6,234 nt of DNA from Roseburia sp. (GCA_017621905.1 JAGASC010000279.1:1-6234); one strand, 5' to 3'; shown: positions 1-6,234, counted from the stretch's first letter. Numbers and translations: made by a program. The notes: generated from the sequence alone by a model not told the origin.

Positions 1-1
1 A

Positions 2-2101
2 TATCAGCAGCTGACCATTCAGGAACTGGTGGCAAGACTGTCTGCCAGGGTCCCATCCTCTGGAACATCCAGTGCGGCCACTTCAGAAATGGGAATTTTG
101 AAAAAGGCAATCAAGAACAATGGCAGAATGATGTCCCTGCGAAGATTGTTTGATCAGATTCCCACCCTTTTGCGCAGGTTGTGCCCCTGTATGCTGATGA
201 GTCCAATCTCAGTTGCCCAGTATATTGATCCGGCCTTCCCGAAATTTGACCTGGTTATTTTCGATGAGGCATCCCAGCTGCCTACCAGTGAGGCGGTAGG
301 AACGATAGCCCGGGGCGAAAATGTGGTCATCGTAGGTGATCCGAAACAGCTTCCGCCCACCAACTTCTTTTCGTCAAACCGCATCGATGAGGAAAACAGC
401 GAAAAAGAGGATCTGGAGAGTTTGTTGGACGACTGTCTGGCCATTTCTATGCCCCAGGAGTCATTAAAATGGCATTACCGTTCCCGCCATGAGAGCCTGA
501 TTGCATACAGCAATATGAAATACTATGATAATAAGCTATACACCTTCCCGTCCCCAAGGGATCTGGTTTCCGAAGTAAAGATGGTGCATCTGGAAGGCTT
601 TTATGACAAGGGAAAGACAAAACAGAACAAAGCGGAAGCCACAGCGATTGTGGAGGAAATCATAAGAAGACTGCAGGATGAAAAACTGCGGGAGGACAGT
701 ATCGGTGTCGTAACCTTCAGTTCGGTACAGCAGAACCTGATTGACGACATGCTGTTTGAAGAATTTAAGAAACATCCGGAATTAGAGGAAATCGACCGGA
801 ATTCCAGGGAACCTATTTTTATTAAAAACCTGGAAAATGTACAGGGAGACGAGCGGGATGTGATCCTGTTCTCTGTGGGATACGGCCCGGATGCAGAGGG
901 CAATGTGTCCATGAACTTTGGCCCCCTGAACCGGGATGGCGGTTGGAGACGTCTCAACGTAGCCATTTCCAGAGCAAGAAAATCCATGATTGTATATTCT
1001 GTCTTAAAACCGGATCAGATCAACCTGGCCCGCACCCGGTCAGAAGGTGTAGCGGGACTAAAAGGCTTCCTGGAATTTGCGGAGCGCGGAAAAAATATGC
1101 TGGCGCAGCGGGCGGGAAGTACGACAAAGCCGGAAGACTATCTGGTAAAAGAAATCGCAGCCTCCATTGCGGACCTTGGATACGAGGTAAAATGCAATAT
1201 CGGCTGTTCTGAGTTCAAAATGGATATCGGCATTGTCCATCCGGAAAATCCGGAGACTTATTTGCTGGGCATCCTGTTGGATGGCGAAAATTGCAAAGAG
1301 GCATCCACTGCCAGAGACCGTTTTGTATCTCAGCCGGGGGTGCTTAAGGGTCTTGGCTGGAACGTCATGAGAGTATGGACGTTAGACTGGCTGGATGACA
1401 GAGAAAGAGTGATAAAGTCGGTAAAGGCGGTAATCGAATGCGCACTGGCCAAAAAGGAGGTGCAAAAAACTACCGAAAAACAAACCTATGCCAAAATAGA
1501 GTTTGAAAAAGTGGAAGAAGCGGAGCAAATGGAATGTGCATGTGCGCCCTATGTTTCCTGCCAAGTATCGGTACAGGGAGTGGCAGAGCAATTCTATCTG
1601 CCGGAAACACTTCCGGAAATCAGCAGACTGGCAGCATTGATTCTCGCAAAGGAAGCGCCAATCAGTAGGAAGCTGCTCATGCATAAGGTCCTAAATGCCT
1701 GGTCTATTTCAAGAGGCGGTTCCAGGGTGGAGAATATTTTTAACTCTGCCTTAAACCGTGTCGAAAAACATATGACTTGCGATGAAGAACGGGAGTTTTT
1801 CTGGAAAAAAGACCAGAATCCGGAGCATTACAAAGTATACCGCGTAGAGGATGCCCAAGGGAATAAGAGGAATATGGATGACATTCCCACAGAGGAAATC
1901 GTGAACGCAATTATTGAGGTATTAAAAGAGCAAATCAGCATTTCAGAGGTGGATTTAATTCGTGAAACTGCAAAGAAGTTCGGGTTTTCGCGGTTAGGAA
2001 ATGTAATCGAAAATACAGTGAAATACGCTCTGGAAAAAGGAAAAAAATCAGGTATTTTAAGGGTGCTTGAAAATGGTAATCTGACAATGGATGAACTTTA
2101 A
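2..2101 (+). CDS. C-terminal part of a large SF1 helicase with Vsr-like nuclease and DUF3320-like domain (5' end outside window)
   Basis: The frame is open from base 2, so this is the last ~699 codons of a longer gene; the N-terminal DUF4011-type region and Walker A expected for the family are not in view. Counting the codon at 2-4 as residue 1, SF1 motifs are visible: Walker B IFDEAS (D88, E89), motif III GDPKQLPP (112-119), WHYRSRH (157-163), QGDERD (281-286) and motif VI NVAISRAR (319-326). Residues ~380-470 look like a Vsr/MTES_1575-type endonuclease: E384, D408 in FKMDIGIV, D427-G428, ARDR at 437-440 and a GLGWNVMRVW strand. Residues ~537-585 resemble DUF3320, followed by a charged helical tail that may be a winged-helix-like unit. 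Known family: DUF4011-helicase-Vsr proteins, one type of which (Hhe) was reported as anti-phage. Inferred role: ATP-driven translocation on nucleic acid coupled to cleavage. No hairpin terminator follows its TAA, so transcription may read into the acetyltransferase gene. Confidence 0.9.
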   Translation, partial: YQQLTIQELVARLSARVPSSGTSSAATSEMGILKKAIKNNGRMMSLRRLFDQIPTLLRRLCPCMLMSPISVAQYIDPAFPKFDLVIFDEASQLPTSEAVGTIARGENVVIVGDPKQLPPTNFFSSNRIDEENSEKEDLESLLDDCLAISMPQESLKWHYRSRHESLIAYSNMKYYDNKLYTFPSPRDLVSEVKMVHLEGFYDKGKTKQNKAEATAIVEEIIRRLQDEKLREDSIGVVTFSSVQQNLIDDMLFEEFKKHPELEEIDRNSREPIFIKNLENVQGDERDVILFSVGYGPDAEGNVSMNFGPLNRDGGWRRLNVAISRARKSMIVYSVLKPDQINLARTRSEGVAGLKGFLEFAERGKNMLAQRAGSTTKPEDYLVKEIAASIADLGYEVKCNIGCSEFKMDIGIVHPENPETYLLGILLDGENCKEASTARDRFVSQPGVLKGLGWNVMRVWTLDWLDDRERVIKSVKAVIECALAKKEVQKTTEKQTYAKIEFEKVEEAEQMECACAPYVSCQVSVQGVAEQFYLPETLPEISRLAALILAKEAPISRKLLMHKVLNAWSISRGGSRVENIFNSALNRVEKHMTCDEEREFFWKKDQNPEHYKVYRVEDAQGNKRNMDDIPTEEIVNAIIEVLKEQISISEVDLIRETAKKFGFSRLGNVIENTVKYALEKGKKSGILRVLENGNLTMDEL

Positions 2102-2148
2102 TTTTACATCGAAAAAGTAAAAAAATTGGTGCAGATTTTGCATGATTG

Positions 2149-2157
2149 TGATAGAAT
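2149..2157 (+). promoter_or_regulatory. Extended -10 promoter for the acetyltransferase gene
   Basis: TGATAGAAT is an extended -10 element (TG, one base, then TAGAAT, 5 of 6 to TATAAT). It lies 52 bases before the chosen start of the acetyltransferase gene. No good -35 hexamer is found at 16-18 bases; TTGGTG at 2126-2131 is 20 bases away. Extended -10 promoters can work without a strong -35. The call rests on sequence match only. Confidence 0.45.
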
Positions 2158-2195
2158 AGCACTGTTAATTTTTGTTGTTCGTGATTTATTGAAAT

Positions 2196-2203
2196 GGGTG
2201 GAG
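2196..2203 (+). promoter_or_regulatory. Ribosome binding site that sets the acetyltransferase start
   Basis: GGGTGGAG ends six bases before ATG at 2210. This fixes the start at 2210 instead of the TTG at 2126, which lies in the upstream promoter region and would add 28 residues absent from GNAT proteins. Confidence 0.7.
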
Positions 2204-2209
2204 AAAAAA

Positions 2210-2701
2210 ATGAACATAAGATTTGCTTCAATGACGGACCTGGATGCAATTGCAGAGTTAGAAAAGAAATGTTTCCCTGCAGCGGAGGCGGCATCAAGGG
2301 AGTCTTTTGAAAAGAGACTTGCCACATTTCCAAATCATTTTTGGGTGTTGGAGGAAGACGGAGAAATCGTAAGTCTGATCAACGGATTGGTTACGGATAT
2401 TCCTATTCTTCGGGATGAGATGTATGCGGATGCGTCGATACATAACGAGAAAGGTGCATGGCAGATGATATTTGGCGTGGAAACTGCGCCGGAACATCAG
2501 GGAAAAGGTTATGCATCGCTTCTTATGAGGCAGGTCATCGAGGATTGCGAGAAGCAGGAGCGGAAGGGAATTGTGCTGACCTGTAAGAATGGGCTGATTT
2601 CTTTTTATGAGAAGTTTGGTTTTATCAACGAAGGAAAATCCATGTCAAAACATGGTGGTGTGGCATGGAATGAGATGCGGCTGGCTTTTTTTGAAGTGTG
2701 A
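2210..2701 (+). CDS. GNAT family N-acetyltransferase, arylalkylamine N-acetyltransferase-like
   Basis: This 163-residue protein is a typical single-domain GNAT enzyme, transferring the acetyl group of acetyl-CoA to an amine; the substrate cannot be read from sequence. It opens with the usual beta strand and helix (NIRFASMTDLDAIAELEKKC). Motif A, the CoA pyrophosphate loop, is Q97-G98-K99-G100-Y101-A102 inside VETAPEHQGKGYASLLM. Motif B is LTCKNGLISFYEKFGF, with Y133 at the position of the conserved tyrosine that often acts as general acid. The end, with S-K-H-G-G at 146-150 and a nearby W153, resembles bacterial homologues of serotonin/arylalkylamine N-acetyltransferase. Start ATG is chosen for its ribosome binding site. 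It is cytosolic, with no signal peptide or membrane segment. It lies 108 bases after the upstream helicase and ends before an intrinsic terminator, so it is probably expressed alone or by read-through. No functional link to either helicase is visible. Confidence 0.9.
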   Translation: MNIRFASMTDLDAIAELEKKCFPAAEAASRESFEKRLATFPNHFWVLEEDGEIVSLINGLVTDIPILRDEMYADASIHNEKGAWQMIFGVETAPEHQGKGYASLLMRQVIEDCEKQERKGIVLTCKNGLISFYEKFGFINEGKSMSKHGGVAWNEMRLAFFEV

Positions 2702-2757
2702 GCAGAAACATACAAGTGCCATATTCGGGCTTAAAGTGTTTGGGTGTTAATTTTTAG

Positions 2758-2803
2758 GAGTTGTGCAAAGTCGTACATTTGCGGATTTTGCACAGCTCTT
2801 TTT
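2758..2803 (+). terminator. Rho-independent terminator after the acetyltransferase gene
   Basis: Arms 2758-2769 (GAGTTGTGCAAA) and 2787-2798 (TTTGCACAGCTC) pair over 12 positions with one G-U pair and no mismatch, around a 17-base loop. TTTTT follows at once (2799-2803). It sits 56 bases after the acetyltransferase stop and separates that transcription unit from the downstream helicase-nuclease gene. There is no A-run on the 5' side, so it should act on the + strand only. Confidence 0.85.
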
Positions 2804-2809
2804 CAGTAA

Positions 2810-2831
2810 ATCGAAATAAATGGTATTCGAT
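2810..2831. promoter_or_regulatory. Candidate operator: inverted repeat ATCGAA-N10-TTCGAT
   Basis: ATCGAA at 2810-2815 and TTCGAT at 2826-2831 form a perfect six-base inverted repeat with half-site centres 16 bases apart, about one and a half helical turns. It covers the -35 region of the promoter whose -10 is at 2844-2849, where a dimeric repressor could block RNA polymerase. A six-base repeat with free spacing is expected about once by chance in a region this size, so only its position supports the call. Confidence 0.35.
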
Positions 2832-2840
2832 GGAAAAATA

Positions 2841-2849
2841 TGTTAAAAT
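2841..2849 (+). promoter_or_regulatory. Extended -10 promoter for the WYL-helicase-nuclease gene
   Basis: TGTTAAAAT is an extended -10 (TG, one base, TAAAAT, 5 of 6 to consensus). No good -35 is seen at the right distance. Transcription would start near 2856, giving a leader of about 175 bases before the ATG at 3031. Confidence 0.5.
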
Positions 2850-2855
2850 GAAATA

Positions 2856-3015
2856 ACAAAATTACGGATTTAGGATGAAAACCGCCCTTGGGCGATGACA
2901 GTCCGGATTTCTTTTGTACATTGGCGAAAGAGATAGCGGAAGGTATTTTTAAATGAATTTTTGCAGGTGACGATGAAGGGACAGAACAGTTAATTTCCGT
3001 GAACTAATATTTTAC
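2856..3015 (+). promoter_or_regulatory. Long 5' leader of the helicase-nuclease gene with a small GC-rich hairpin
   Basis: If transcription starts from the extended -10 at 2841-2849, the mRNA has about 175 untranslated bases. CGCCC at 2883-2887 and GGGCG at 2890-2894 can pair as a short stem, in practice four pairs with a CTTG loop. No known riboswitch class was recognised and no alternative terminator/antiterminator pair was found. It could equally be unstructured spacer. Confidence 0.3.
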
Positions 3016-3022
3016 AGGGGAG
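3016..3022 (+). promoter_or_regulatory. Ribosome binding site of the helicase-nuclease gene
   Basis: AGGGGAG ends eight bases before ATG 3031. In this frame an upstream TGA at 2974-2976 closes the reading frame and no other good start lies between, so 3031 is well supported. Confidence 0.75.
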
Positions 3023-3030
3023 CCAAACAG

Positions 3031-6000
3031 ATGAACAGCATCTACCGCGATATTTTTAAAGCTATCCACGAAGGAAAATGGCTGAAAATTGAATATCGAA
3101 ACAAAGATGGCCAGATTACAAAATACTGGATTGGAATTCGTGACCTTAACGTGGCAACACGCAGCCTGGCGGTGGATGGTCTGCATTTGGGACAATATAC
3201 GGTGGCGCAGTACGACCGCATTTATATTGACTCCATTTTATCTTCCCACATAGTAGAAGGATCCTATTGCCCGATAAATCAGAAATTGGTGCAGGATATT
3301 GCGATAAATCCACATAAATATAAGACACTTTTTGAACACACTGTCAATTTGAAAATACTGAATTATCTGGAAATGTGCAGCCGCATGGACACAATTCCTT
3401 ATTATTCCGACTTCAAATTGGTTCATTTTATTGACAGAGACAGTTTTAAGGGAGAGAGCTATCAGCTCAGCGAAGAGCAGTTTCGCTATATTGTAAAGCA
3501 TTTTGAGTACAAAATAGACAAAGAAATTTCCACGGAAGGAAAACTGGTCATGCAGCAGCTGGCCATGAATGTTTTGAGCATACACACCCATCGTGGCCTG
3601 TATGTGCTGGCATACCGAAAACTGCATTTGGATGTGAAACGCAGAGTACTGCGTCCGGACGAGGACATTACGATATGTACGGAGTTTACCATAGACGGAA
3701 AGAAGGAAAATATCCGTTATTACCTGGATGCGGATGAATATGAATTGCTGGGAGATTTCGAGAAAAATCAGGAGAAAATCAAGGATTGTATCACGGAACA
3801 CAATAAACAGGTCATAGGCGTGGATGACATGCCCTACGTAATCGGCATTGGATTGGATATCGTTCTGGACCTGCACAAAGAATACAATGCGATCATTGAC
3901 ATGTACAATAAAAATGAGGCCACCTATCCGATTCGGGCATTTTTTGGAGATTTGCTGGAGCGTCCCCGCAGGACAAAGACCTATCCAATTGCGTTAGTCA
4001 ACCGAAACATGAATTTGGACCAGCTTCTTGCCATCAACAATGCCATGAAATATCCGGTGGCCTACATTCAGGGGCCGCCCGGAACCGGGAAGACGAATAC
4101 CATCATCAATACAATAATAACGGCATTTTTTAACGAGCGGACGGTGCTCTTTTCTTCCTACAACAATACGCCCCTTGACGGTGTTTTTGAAAAACTGTCC
4201 AATTTGACCTATATGGGAAAGAAAATCCCGCTGCCGGTACTGCGGCTTGGCAACGAGGGGAAGGTAAAGAAAGCCCTTTCCTATGTCAAAGAATTATATG
4301 AGCAGACGCGAAACATCGCAGTTTTTGGAGCTACATTGGACAGGCGGAAAGAAGACAGAATCAATCGCGCGAAAAAATTGTCTGACCTTTTGAAAAAGCA
4401 TGAGGAAGTGCTGGATTTCATGGAGCGCCGGGAGACCTTAAAACGCATGATGGAGTACCAGGATACACAGGAAAACTCCATGAATCTGATTCCCTTTCAG
4501 ACGGATCTGCAGGGACGGCAGCTGCAGCAGGTGGAAACCAAAATAGCAGAACTGGGGCAAATCACGGATGAGACTGCCATGGAACTTCTTGATCAGAATG
4601 AGGAGGAGTTTTTCCAGTATCTGTATTATACCTCTGCCGGTTATATCAAGCGTTTGGAGAGCAATAAATACAAGGATTTCATGCAAATTCTTGAGGAGGA
4701 AGACGAGAGCAAACAGGTAGAGGCATTTCATAAATACCTCAGCGAGACAAAAAATGTCAAAAAGCTGCAAAATGTATTTCCGATTATGATTACCACCTGT
4801 ATTTCCGCTCACCGTCTTGGAAAACCGGGGGTCATGTTCGACATGGTCATTCTGGATGAGGCCAGCCAGTGCAATACAGCGGTTTCGCTGGTTCCTATCT
4901 TGCGCGGGGAAAATCTTATGCTGGTGGGCGATCCGCAGCAGCTGAATCCGGTCATTTTGCTGGATGAACTGACAAATGAGCAGTTGAAGAGAAAATATCG
5001 GGTAACGGACGAGTACGATTATCGGACAAACTCTATTTACAAGACCTATCTGGCCTGTGATTCGGTCAGTGACGAGGTGCTTTTGCACAATCATTATCGC
5101 TGCCATGAAAAAATTATTGGGTTTAACAACAAAAAATATTACAACTCCAAACTGAATGTCCGCTCACGAAGTAAAGAGGAAAAGCCCCTGGTGTATGTGG
5201 ATATTCCAAACAGCAGGAGCGAGGTAAAAAATGCGGCACCGGGCGAGGTGCAGGAGATTATTCGAATTGCCAAAGCAAATAAGGAAAAAAGTATAGGTGT
5301 TATTACCCCCTTTGTGAATCAGCGAAAATTGATTGAGGAGGCTTTAAAGCAGGAAAACTTAACAAACGTGGTGTGTGGGACGGTACATGCCTTTCAGGGA
5401 GATGAAAAAGATGTAGTGCTGTTTTCCACTGCAATCACAGCGCAGACACAATCCGGCACTTACGAGTGGTTGAAAAACAACAAAGAGTTGATTAATGTGG
5501 CCACCTCGCGGGCCAGAGATCAGCTGATTGTTTTATCTGATTCTAAAAATTTAGAACGTCTGCATCAGAGCGCGGATGATGATTTGTATGAATTGGTCAA
5601 TTATGTGCGGAAAAATGGAGAGTGCCAGGTAACGCGGAAGCGGGCAAATTCCAGGGCTTTGGGAGTGAAGCCTTTTAGTTCTGCCACAGAAGAAGCATTT
5701 TTGCAGAATCTGAATCATGCGCTGGAAAATATATGGTTGTCTCAGAGTCGGTATATGATTCATAAGGAAGTGCCCATTTCTCAAGTGTTCGCGGAGAATA
5801 TCAGCCACGATGATCTGTTTTATATGGGACGGTTCGATTTTGTAGTGTATGAGAAAATACAGGAAAGTGAGATCCCGATACTGGCGATTGAACTGGATGG
5901 AAAGGAGCATTTTGAGGATGAGGTGGTAAGGGAGCGCGACCGGAAGAAAAATGCAATTTGCCGGGCGCATGAGCTTCAGTTGATACGGGTGGAGAATTCT

Positions 6001-6063
6001 TATGCGAGACGGTATAACCATATTAAGGAGATATTGTTGGATTACTTTTCTAGGAGGCATTAA
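3031..6063 (+). CDS. WYL-like / SF1 helicase / DUF2726-like nuclease fusion protein, candidate defence enzyme
   Basis: This complete 1010-residue protein appears to have three parts. Residues ~1-80 resemble a WYL-type SH3-like fold (LKIEYRNKDG, then YDRIYID), though the W-Y-L triad itself is not kept; a second stretch at 188-196 (RGLYVLAYR) may be another beta domain. Residues ~325-835 are a full SF1 (COG1112, AAA_11/AAA_12 type) helicase: Q-motif-like Q331, Walker A GPPGTGKT (348-355, K354), Walker B ILDEAS (D609, E610), GDPQQLNP (633-640), HYRC (688-691), HAFQGDE (786-792) and motif VI NVATSRAR (822-829). A charged, probably coiled-coil insertion spans ~438-475. Residues ~885-1005 look like DUF2726, a PD-(D/E)XK-like nuclease: E887/E888, D936 in GRFDFVVY, E954-L-D956-G-K958 and H960, then an RDRKK helix. 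It lacks signal and membrane segments. By analogy with other SF1 helicase-nuclease fusions (Mokosh, Nhi, Hhe), a role against phage or other foreign DNA/RNA is inferred, not shown. A DNA repair role is the main alternative. Confidence 0.88.
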   Translation: MNSIYRDIFKAIHEGKWLKIEYRNKDGQITKYWIGIRDLNVATRSLAVDGLHLGQYTVAQYDRIYIDSILSSHIVEGSYCPINQKLVQDIAINPHKYKTLFEHTVNLKILNYLEMCSRMDTIPYYSDFKLVHFIDRDSFKGESYQLSEEQFRYIVKHFEYKIDKEISTEGKLVMQQLAMNVLSIHTHRGLYVLAYRKLHLDVKRRVLRPDEDITICTEFTIDGKKENIRYYLDADEYELLGDFEKNQEKIKDCITEHNKQVIGVDDMPYVIGIGLDIVLDLHKEYNAIIDMYNKNEATYPIRAFFGDLLERPRRTKTYPIALVNRNMNLDQLLAINNAMKYPVAYIQGPPGTGKTNTIINTIITAFFNERTVLFSSYNNTPLDGVFEKLSNLTYMGKKIPLPVLRLGNEGKVKKALSYVKELYEQTRNIAVFGATLDRRKEDRINRAKKLSDLLKKHEEVLDFMERRETLKRMMEYQDTQENSMNLIPFQTDLQGRQLQQVETKIAELGQITDETAMELLDQNEEEFFQYLYYTSAGYIKRLESNKYKDFMQILEEEDESKQVEAFHKYLSETKNVKKLQNVFPIMITTCISAHRLGKPGVMFDMVILDEASQCNTAVSLVPILRGENLMLVGDPQQLNPVILLDELTNEQLKRKYRVTDEYDYRTNSIYKTYLACDSVSDEVLLHNHYRCHEKIIGFNNKKYYNSKLNVRSRSKEEKPLVYVDIPNSRSEVKNAAPGEVQEIIRIAKANKEKSIGVITPFVNQRKLIEEALKQENLTNVVCGTVHAFQGDEKDVVLFSTAITAQTQSGTYEWLKNNKELINVATSRARDQLIVLSDSKNLERLHQSADDDLYELVNYVRKNGECQVTRKRANSRALGVKPFSSATEEAFLQNLNHALENIWLSQSRYMIHKEVPISQVFAENISHDDLFYMGRFDFVVYEKIQESEIPILAIELDGKEHFEDEVVRERDRKKNAICRAHELQLIRVENSYARRYNHIKEILLDYFSRRH

Positions 6064-6071
6064 TTTTTGTA

Positions 6072-6170
6072 ATGATGTATGAGAAAAGAAGACATTATCA
6101 TACCGAAAAGAAAATAGATAAACTACAAATTATGTTTGAGAATGTTGACGAATTTTACACCAAGGCATAG
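6072..6170 (+). CDS. Doubtful 32-codon ORF
   Basis: An ATG at 6072, eight bases after the helicase stop, opens 32 codons ending in TAG at 6168-6170. The peptide is charged and likely helical (starts MMYEKRRHYH, ends EFYTKA). A strong AGGAGG lies at 6052-6057 in the last codons of the helicase gene, but the gap of 14 bases is longer than usual. The ORF's end overlaps the next gene's promoter. It may be a translationally coupled small protein, a remnant, or chance. No family was recognised. Confidence 0.2.
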   Translation: MMYEKRRHYHTEKKIDKLQIMFENVDEFYTKA

Positions 6171-6173
6171 AAT
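6145..6173 (+). promoter_or_regulatory. Sigma-A-type promoter for the gene starting at the window end
   Basis: TTGACG (6145-6150, 5 of 6 to TTGACA) and TAGAAT (6168-6173, 5 of 6 to TATAAT) are separated by the ideal 17 bases. A start near 6180 would give a leader of about 52 bases before the ATG at 6232. It is the best-matching promoter in the window and shows that the next gene can be transcribed independently of the helicase-nuclease. Confidence 0.75.
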
Positions 6174-6217
6174 AAGAAGCATATAAACAACAGATGCTAA
6201 AATTCATATAAGAAATC

Positions 6218-6223
6218 AGGAGG
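6218..6223 (+). promoter_or_regulatory. Ribosome binding site of the next gene
   Basis: A perfect AGGAGG lies eight bases before the ATG at 6232-6234. With the promoter just upstream, it marks a real and probably well-translated gene start. Confidence 0.85.
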
Positions 6224-6231
6224 AAACAAAC

Positions 6232-6234
6232 ATG
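6232..6234 (+). CDS. Start codon of a downstream gene cut off by the window
   Basis: Only the ATG is present. Its position after a consensus ribosome binding site and promoter shows that a gene begins here. Its product cannot be known from this window. Confidence 0.75.

Larger units (their letters stand above)
2702..3030. other. 329-base intergenic region without a convincing gene
   Basis: The gap holds, in order, the terminator of the acetyltransferase gene, a six-base inverted repeat, an extended -10 promoter, a leader of about 175 bases and the ribosome binding site of the helicase-nuclease gene. Only very short reading frames occur (7 codons from ATG 2875, 5 from 2953, 6 from 2973), none with a well-placed ribosome binding site. 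CGGATTT occurs twice (2865-2871 and 2904-2910), probably by chance. Confidence 0.7.

Noticed and set aside
29..31. GTG at 29 as the start of the first helicase gene
   Set aside because: The frame is open to base 2, the preceding residues (YQQLTIQELV) fit the helicase, and no ribosome binding site is seen. The gene continues beyond the window.
943..1212. 89-codon ORF on the + strand
   Set aside because: Shadow in another frame of the helicase gene; it overlaps motif VI coding sequence and resembles no protein family.
2138..2143. TTGCAT as a -35 element
   Set aside because: Only eight bases from the TAGAAT -10, and no -10 lies at 16-18 bases downstream.
2126..2209. TTG-initiated N-terminal extension of the acetyltransferase
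   Set aside because: It overlaps the promoter, has no ribosome binding site, and adds residues outside the GNAT fold.
1935..2333. 132-codon minus-strand ORF bridging the first helicase and the acetyltransferase
   Set aside because: Overlaps two well-supported + strand genes and resembles no known protein.
2856..3015. Known riboswitch class in the helicase-nuclease leader
   Set aside because: Searched by eye for fluoride, c-di-GMP, preQ1 and guanidine signatures; none fits. Only one small hairpin is supported.
3238..3876. 212-codon minus-strand ORF
   Set aside because: Antisense shadow of the N-terminal part of the helicase-nuclease gene, with no recognisable family.
4438..5106. 222-codon minus-strand ORF
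   Set aside because: Antisense shadow of the helicase core, which has clear motifs on the + strand; its translation shows no recognisable domain.
6071..6103. Inverted repeat (GTATGA/TCATAC) as a terminator of the helicase-nuclease gene
   Set aside because: The stem is short and A-T rich with a 15-base loop, and no T-run follows.

Overview
The window reads as chromosomal DNA of a low-to-moderate G+C Gram-positive bacterium, most likely a clostridial gut Firmicute of the Lachnospiraceae type. This is inferred from strong purine-rich ribosome binding sites, extended -10 promoters with TG, a T-tailed hairpin terminator, and the look of the proteins. No marker gene fixes the taxon. All recognisable genes lie on the + strand.

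Layout. (1) Bases 2-2101 hold the last ~699 codons of a very large superfamily 1 helicase whose 5' part lies outside the window. It has helicase motifs II to VI, a Vsr-like (MTES_1575-type) endonuclease domain, a DUF3320-like domain and a helical tail. This matches the back half of the DUF4011-helicase-Vsr architecture (Hhe type) reported as anti-phage. (2) Bases 2210-2701 encode a 163-residue GNAT acetyltransferase of the arylalkylamine N-acetyltransferase-like kind, with its own probable promoter and followed by a clear intrinsic terminator at 2758-2803. (3) The gap 2702-3030 (329 bases) has no convincing gene. It carries the terminator, an inverted repeat next to an extended -10 promoter, and a long leader with a small GC-rich hairpin. 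(4) Bases 3031-6063 encode a complete 1010-residue protein with a WYL-like N-terminal region, a full SF1 helicase core and a C-terminal DUF2726-like PD-(D/E)XK nuclease domain. (5) Bases 6064-6234 hold a doubtful 32-codon ORF, a good sigma-A-type promoter and an ideal ribosome binding site for a gene whose ATG is the last three bases of the window.

How they may work together. Two large proteins that each fuse an SF1 helicase to a different nuclease fold sit within 1 kb of each other on the same strand. This suggests a defence or genome-maintenance island. The acetyltransferase and the terminator between them, plus separate promoters, argue for separate transcription units rather than one operon. 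The second helicase is the best candidate for a little-described system: its N-terminal WYL-like region could sense a ligand or nucleic acid and control the helicase-nuclease. That role is inference from domain architecture only.
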